Shown here: positions 6,550 to 9,497 of the stretch, one piece after another
Layout: each line of letters opens with the position of its first letter
Numbering within the stretch: position 1 is the first letter of the stretch
NCBI GenBank assembly: GCA_002367285.1
Contig: DFBF01000307.1
Location: 284 to 9,780 of the forward strand
DNA length: 9,497 nucleotides
DNA from: Rhodobacteraceae bacterium UBA3087
Lineage (GTDB): Bacteria; Pseudomonadota; Alphaproteobacteria; Rhodobacterales; Rhodobacteraceae
Direction of reading: 5' to 3'
The notes under the pieces: model-generated
Database searches by the model: none
The model's input: only the letters and a program-made list of their open reading frames with translations
What the model was told of the DNA's origin: nothing
Translations under genes and position numbers: made by a program

Positions 6550-9018
6550 ATGGTGAAAAACTGGGCCCAAAAGACGTTTACGACGCTCCAAGGCCGCGCG
6601 TATCTTCCTGTTTGGATTGCCGTTTTTGGCGTCACCATTGCGTTCATCTTTGCGGACTATCAGAGCCGGACCATTCACCTTCAGAATGTCAGGGCCAGCG
6701 TTCAAAACGAAGCAGGGCTGCTGCGCTCTCAGCTTGAGGGCCACCTCAACGCGGACATTCAGCTGGTCCGTGGATTGATTGCAATCGTGTCAACCAACCC
6801 CGATCTGGATCAGGAACGGTTCAGTGCAATTGCCGCCCACGCGATCGGCGTGAAAACGGAATTCCTCAACATTGCTGTGGCCCCCGATCTGGTGGTGCAA
6901 ATGGTCCATCCGTTTGAGGAGAACAGGTCGGTTCTTGGCCTGGACTACACCAGAAACGACGCCCAGCGCGCGGCGGCCCTCCGGGTCCGGGACAGTGGGC
7001 AAATGGTTCTGGCGGGCCCGGTTGAGCTTATCCAGGGCGGGCTGGGTTTTATCGGCCGGTTTCCGATCTACGTGAAAGACGGCGCTGAAAATCGGTTCTG
7101 GGGGATCGCCTCGGCGGTACTGGACGTCGAAACAATCTATGCGGAAACCGGTGTCACGGACCCAATGTCCCAGATCGAAATCGCGCTGATTGGGCGTGAC
7201 GGCCTGGGTTCCGAAGGGGAACTGTTCTTTGGAAAGCTGTCGACATTGCACGCTGACCCCGTCCTTATGGACATCGTGCTTCCGGTCGGGACCTGGCAGC
7301 TTGCGGCAATTCCACGCGGCGGTTGGTCAGCGCGGCCGAACAATCTCTGGCCGATACGGCTGATCCTTCTGGTGGCCGGCATCCTGATTATCGTCCCGAC
7401 CTTTCTGGCCTGCCATCTGTCTACGATCCGCCAAGGTGTGATCACCGCCCTGAGCAAGCGGGAGAAGGAGCTTGAGAGCAAGCAGGAAAAGCTGCAACTG
7501 CTCTCTGCCGTGGCGCAGAACGCATCTGACAGCATCGTGTTGACCAACCCCGACGCCCAGATCATCTGGGTCAACAGGGCGTTTACACAGATGATGGGCT
7601 ATACCTCCGAGGAAGCCCTGGGAAAGACACCTAGCGAATTATTCAACGGCCCCGAGACAGACCATGCCGTCGTCGACAAGATCGTCGCGCATAAGTTACG
7701 AGGTGAGAATTTCAGGACCGAAATCCTGAACTACACCAAGACGGGCAACAAGATTTGGGTCGATACACGCTTGGTCCCGGTTCTGGACGACGATGGTGCA
7801 GTTTCGATGGTCATTGGAATTGAACGGGACGTTACCCAGGCCAAACTTCACGAGCTGGAGCTGGCGGACGCAAAACTGGTCGCTGAGCAGTCGGATCGCG
7901 TTAAGTCCGAGTTCCTCGCGAATATGAGCCATGAAATCCGCACACCGATGAATGGGATCATTGGAATGGCCGACCTTTTGTCGGAGTCCCCACTGGACGA
8001 GGGAGACCGGCAATGCGTGGATACAATCCGCAGCTCCTCGGCGGCTTTGCTGAATATTATCAATGATATCCTTGATCTATCCCGACTTGAATCGGGAAAG
8101 CTCGCCATGTCTGACATCGACTTCACCTTGCGGCCGTGCATCGACGCCGTTGTCGAGGTGATGCGCCCGGCTGCTCAGATGAAGGGCTTGCCGATCAAAG
8201 TAGTCTACGGCGAGGACCTGCCGAAAACGGTGCGCGCCGATGATGGCAGGTTACGTCAGGTCCTGCTGAACCTCGTGGGCAATGCCGTGAAATTTACGGC
8301 CACCGGACATGTGTGCCTTCGGGTCGGGAACTGCAAAAACGACCCCTACCGCCTGATCATTTCGGTCGAGGACACTGGTATTGGTCTGGATGAAAAAGAG
8401 GTCGCACAAGTTTTCGACAGGTTCTCGCAGGCCGATGCCGCCACAACACGGGCCTATGGTGGAACAGGGCTGGGACTGACGATCTCGCGCAGCTTGGCAG
8501 AACAAATGGGCGGTGGCATCACCTTGGTTTCCGAAAAGGGAAAGGGCAGCTGTTTCACGCTGGAAGTTTGCACCAAACCAGCCGAAGGGACGGTGAAAGA
8601 CAACCAACCATCCCTGCCCATCGACCTCAGCGCGATCCATGGTCGCCGCGTTCTGGTTGCGGAAGACAACCGCACCAATCGCCTGCTGCTTCGCAAGTAT
8701 TTGTCCGGTCTTTCAGTGGAATTGATCGAAGCAGAAAATGGCCGCCTGGCCACCGAACTCTGTGCCAAATACCACCCCGATATCGTCCTGATGGATATGT
8801 CCATGCCTGAGATGGATGGTGTCTCGGCCGCGAAAGCCATCCGCAACTTGCCCATTCCACAACCGGTAATCGTTGCCCTCACCGCAAATGCATTCATGAG
8901 CGACCGAGAGACCTGCCTGAAGGCCGGAATGGACGCATTCCTTTCCAAACCGATCAAGAAGGCGGAACTGCTGGACGAAATGGCTGCGGTTCTCGGACGT
9001 GAACGATTGGTGTTCTGA
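6550..9018 (+). CDS. CHASE-PAS hybrid sensor histidine kinase with C-terminal receiver
   Basis: This is an 822-residue inner-membrane hybrid kinase that should autophosphorylate on histidine and pass phosphate to its own receiver. ATG 6550 is preferred because GGAAAGG (6538-6544) lies five bases upstream; the frame is open back to GTG 6466, but that would add 28 residues before the first membrane segment. Order of domains: TM1 about 18-35; periplasmic CHASE about 45-240 (AVAPDLVVQMVHPFEENRSV, GLDYTRNDAQR); TM2 about 267-289; a charged linker; PAS/PAC about 318-434; HisKA with H461 in MSHEIRTPMNG; HATPase with N578 (NLVGNAVKFT), DTGIG and GGTGLGL; receiver about 699-815 with ED acidic pair, D749 (LMDMSMPEMDG) and K800 (SKP). 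All key residues are present. No Hpt domain, response regulator or output gene is visible nearby. CHASE domains bind small extracellular ligands; the ligand here is unknown. A link to the iron operon upstream is possible only by position. Confidence 0.95.
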   Translation: MVKNWAQKTFTTLQGRAYLPVWIAVFGVTIAFIFADYQSRTIHLQNVRASVQNEAGLLRSQLEGHLNADIQLVRGLIAIVSTNPDLDQERFSAIAAHAIGVKTEFLNIAVAPDLVVQMVHPFEENRSVLGLDYTRNDAQRAAALRVRDSGQMVLAGPVELIQGGLGFIGRFPIYVKDGAENRFWGIASAVLDVETIYAETGVTDPMSQIEIALIGRDGLGSEGELFFGKLSTLHADPVLMDIVLPVGTWQLAAIPRGGWSARPNNLWPIRLILLVAGILIIVPTFLACHLSTIRQGVITALSKREKELESKQEKLQLLSAVAQNASDSIVLTNPDAQIIWVNRAFTQMMGYTSEEALGKTPSELFNGPETDHAVVDKIVAHKLRGENFRTEILNYTKTGNKIWVDTRLVPVLDDDGAVSMVIGIERDVTQAKLHELELADAKLVAEQSDRVKSEFLANMSHEIRTPMNGIIGMADLLSESPLDEGDRQCVDTIRSSSAALLNIINDILDLSRLESGKLAMSDIDFTLRPCIDAVVEVMRPAAQMKGLPIKVVYGEDLPKTVRADDGRLRQVLLNLVGNAVKFTATGHVCLRVGNCKNDPYRLIISVEDTGIGLDEKEVAQVFDRFSQADAATTRAYGGTGLGLTISRSLAEQMGGGITLVSEKGKGSCFTLEVCTKPAEGTVKDNQPSLPIDLSAIHGRRVLVAEDNRTNRLLLRKYLSGLSVELIEAENGRLATELCAKYHPDIVLMDMSMPEMDGVSAAKAIRNLPIPQPVIVALTANAFMSDRETCLKAGMDAFLSKPIKKAELLDEMAAVLGRERLVF

Positions 9019-9064
9019 CCCACCTCTATTTATCTGGTCTGCCTTTGCCGCCCATCGGACCTGA

Positions 9065-9114
9065 CGCATTCCCCCACAGCAAACGGCTGTGAGCCTCTCT
9101 CTGGCCGGAATGCG
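9065..9114. terminator. Nested inverted repeats between convergent genes
   Basis: CGCATTCC (9065-9072) is a perfect inverted repeat of GGAATGCG (9107-9114). Inside it, CACAGC (9075-9080) pairs with GCTGTG (9086-9091) around a five-base loop. The structure sits in the 106-base gap between the kinase stop and the stop of the convergent ABC ATPase gene. A bidirectional transcription end is therefore the natural reading. No clear T run flanks it on either strand, so it is not a textbook rho-independent terminator. Confidence 0.4.
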
Positions 9115-9124
9115 GTGAGACAGC

Positions 9125-9497
9125 TCAAAGCGTCTCTGCATAGGCGCGCGACAGGGGGTGTTTGGCGCTTTCGCAAAACCTGTTCATGGGGATGTCCTCG
9201 ACGATCCTGGCATCGTCCAGCACCAGGACCCGATCCGCAAGCTGGCGCAACGGGGCAAGGTCGTGGCTGACGATCAACATGGACAGCGCGCGGTCTTTGT
9301 GAAGTCGCCGCAAGACGCGGATCGCGTTCACCTGGGCGGCCAGATCAAGTGATGACAGGGGTTCATCGAGGACCAGAACATCCGGTTCAGCAGCCAGCGC
9401 GCGGGCCAGGGCCACGCGCTGGCATTGCCCGCCCGACAGCGAATGGGGACGCCGGTCCTGGGCTGCCCCCTCGATGCCAAGCTCCGCAAGGATCGCC
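9125..9497 (-). CDS. ABC transporter ATP-binding protein, peptide/nickel type (5'-truncated by window edge)
   Basis: This is the C-terminal part of an ABC ATPase on the minus strand, open from the window edge to a TGA at 9127-9125; about 123 residues are visible. The signature LSGGQCQRVALARAL begins at 9439, Walker B VLVLDEP has D at 9367-9365 and E at 9364-9362, the D-loop is SSLD, and the H-loop SHD has H at 9265-9263. LSGGQCQR and the tail HPLSRAYAETL resemble the Dpp/Opp/Nik group of importer ATPases, whose subunits often carry an HPY-like segment near the end. The tail is short, without a full oligopeptide/HPY C-terminal extension. Walker A and the Q-loop lie beyond the edge. Substrate cannot be told from this fragment: peptide, nickel or another solute are all possible. 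It is convergent with the kinase and so not part of its operon. Confidence 0.88.
   Translation of the reverse strand, partial: AILAELGIEGAAQDRRPHSLSGGQCQRVALARALAAEPDVLVLDEPLSSLDLAAQVNAIRVLRRLHKDRALSMLIVSHDLAPLRQLADRVLVLDDARIVEDIPMNRFCESAKHPLSRAYAETL

Noticed and set aside
8454..9023. Minus-strand open frame of about 189 residues opposite the kinase receiver
   Set aside because: It is the antisense shadow of a well-conserved receiver domain and has no recognisable motif.

Overview
The window is about 9.5 kb of GC-rich, densely coding DNA. Gene content and protein style suggest an alphaproteobacterium of the Rhodobacteraceae / Roseobacter type; this is inferred from remembered families, not from a search. 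Two genes are cut by the edges: the C-terminal half of the recombination nuclease subunit SbcC on the left (+ strand), and the C-terminal part of a peptide/nickel-type ABC transporter ATPase on the right (- strand).

The centre (about 1590-6463) is one co-directional operon of four exported proteins: an IrpA-type imelysin, a di-haem CxxCH oxidoreductase of the DUF1111 family, a second, shorter imelysin-like protein, and a Tat-exported DUF1513 beta-propeller-like protein. These correspond to COG3487, COG3488, COG3489 and COG3490, whose consecutive numbers reflect a conserved gene neighbourhood linked to iron. An AT-rich promoter region with dyad symmetries precedes the operon, and a GC-rich hairpin lies between its first two genes.

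The striking feature is that the first three genes are all broken as read here. The irpA-like gene and the di-haem gene each carry a one-base loss next to a homopolymer (a G run near 1805 and a C run near 3491). The second imelysin carries a larger, out-of-frame internal deletion near 4865-4873. The fourth gene is intact, and so are the flanking sbcC and kinase genes. Either the operon is decaying, or two lesions are sequencing errors and the third is a real deletion.

Downstream on the same strand (6550-9018) is an intact 822-residue hybrid sensor histidine kinase with the order TM, CHASE, TM, PAS, HisKA, HATPase and receiver. No response regulator or Hpt partner is visible. A short intergenic region with nested inverted repeats separates it from the convergent ABC ATPase gene. 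No rRNA, tRNA, CRISPR array or insertion sequence was seen.
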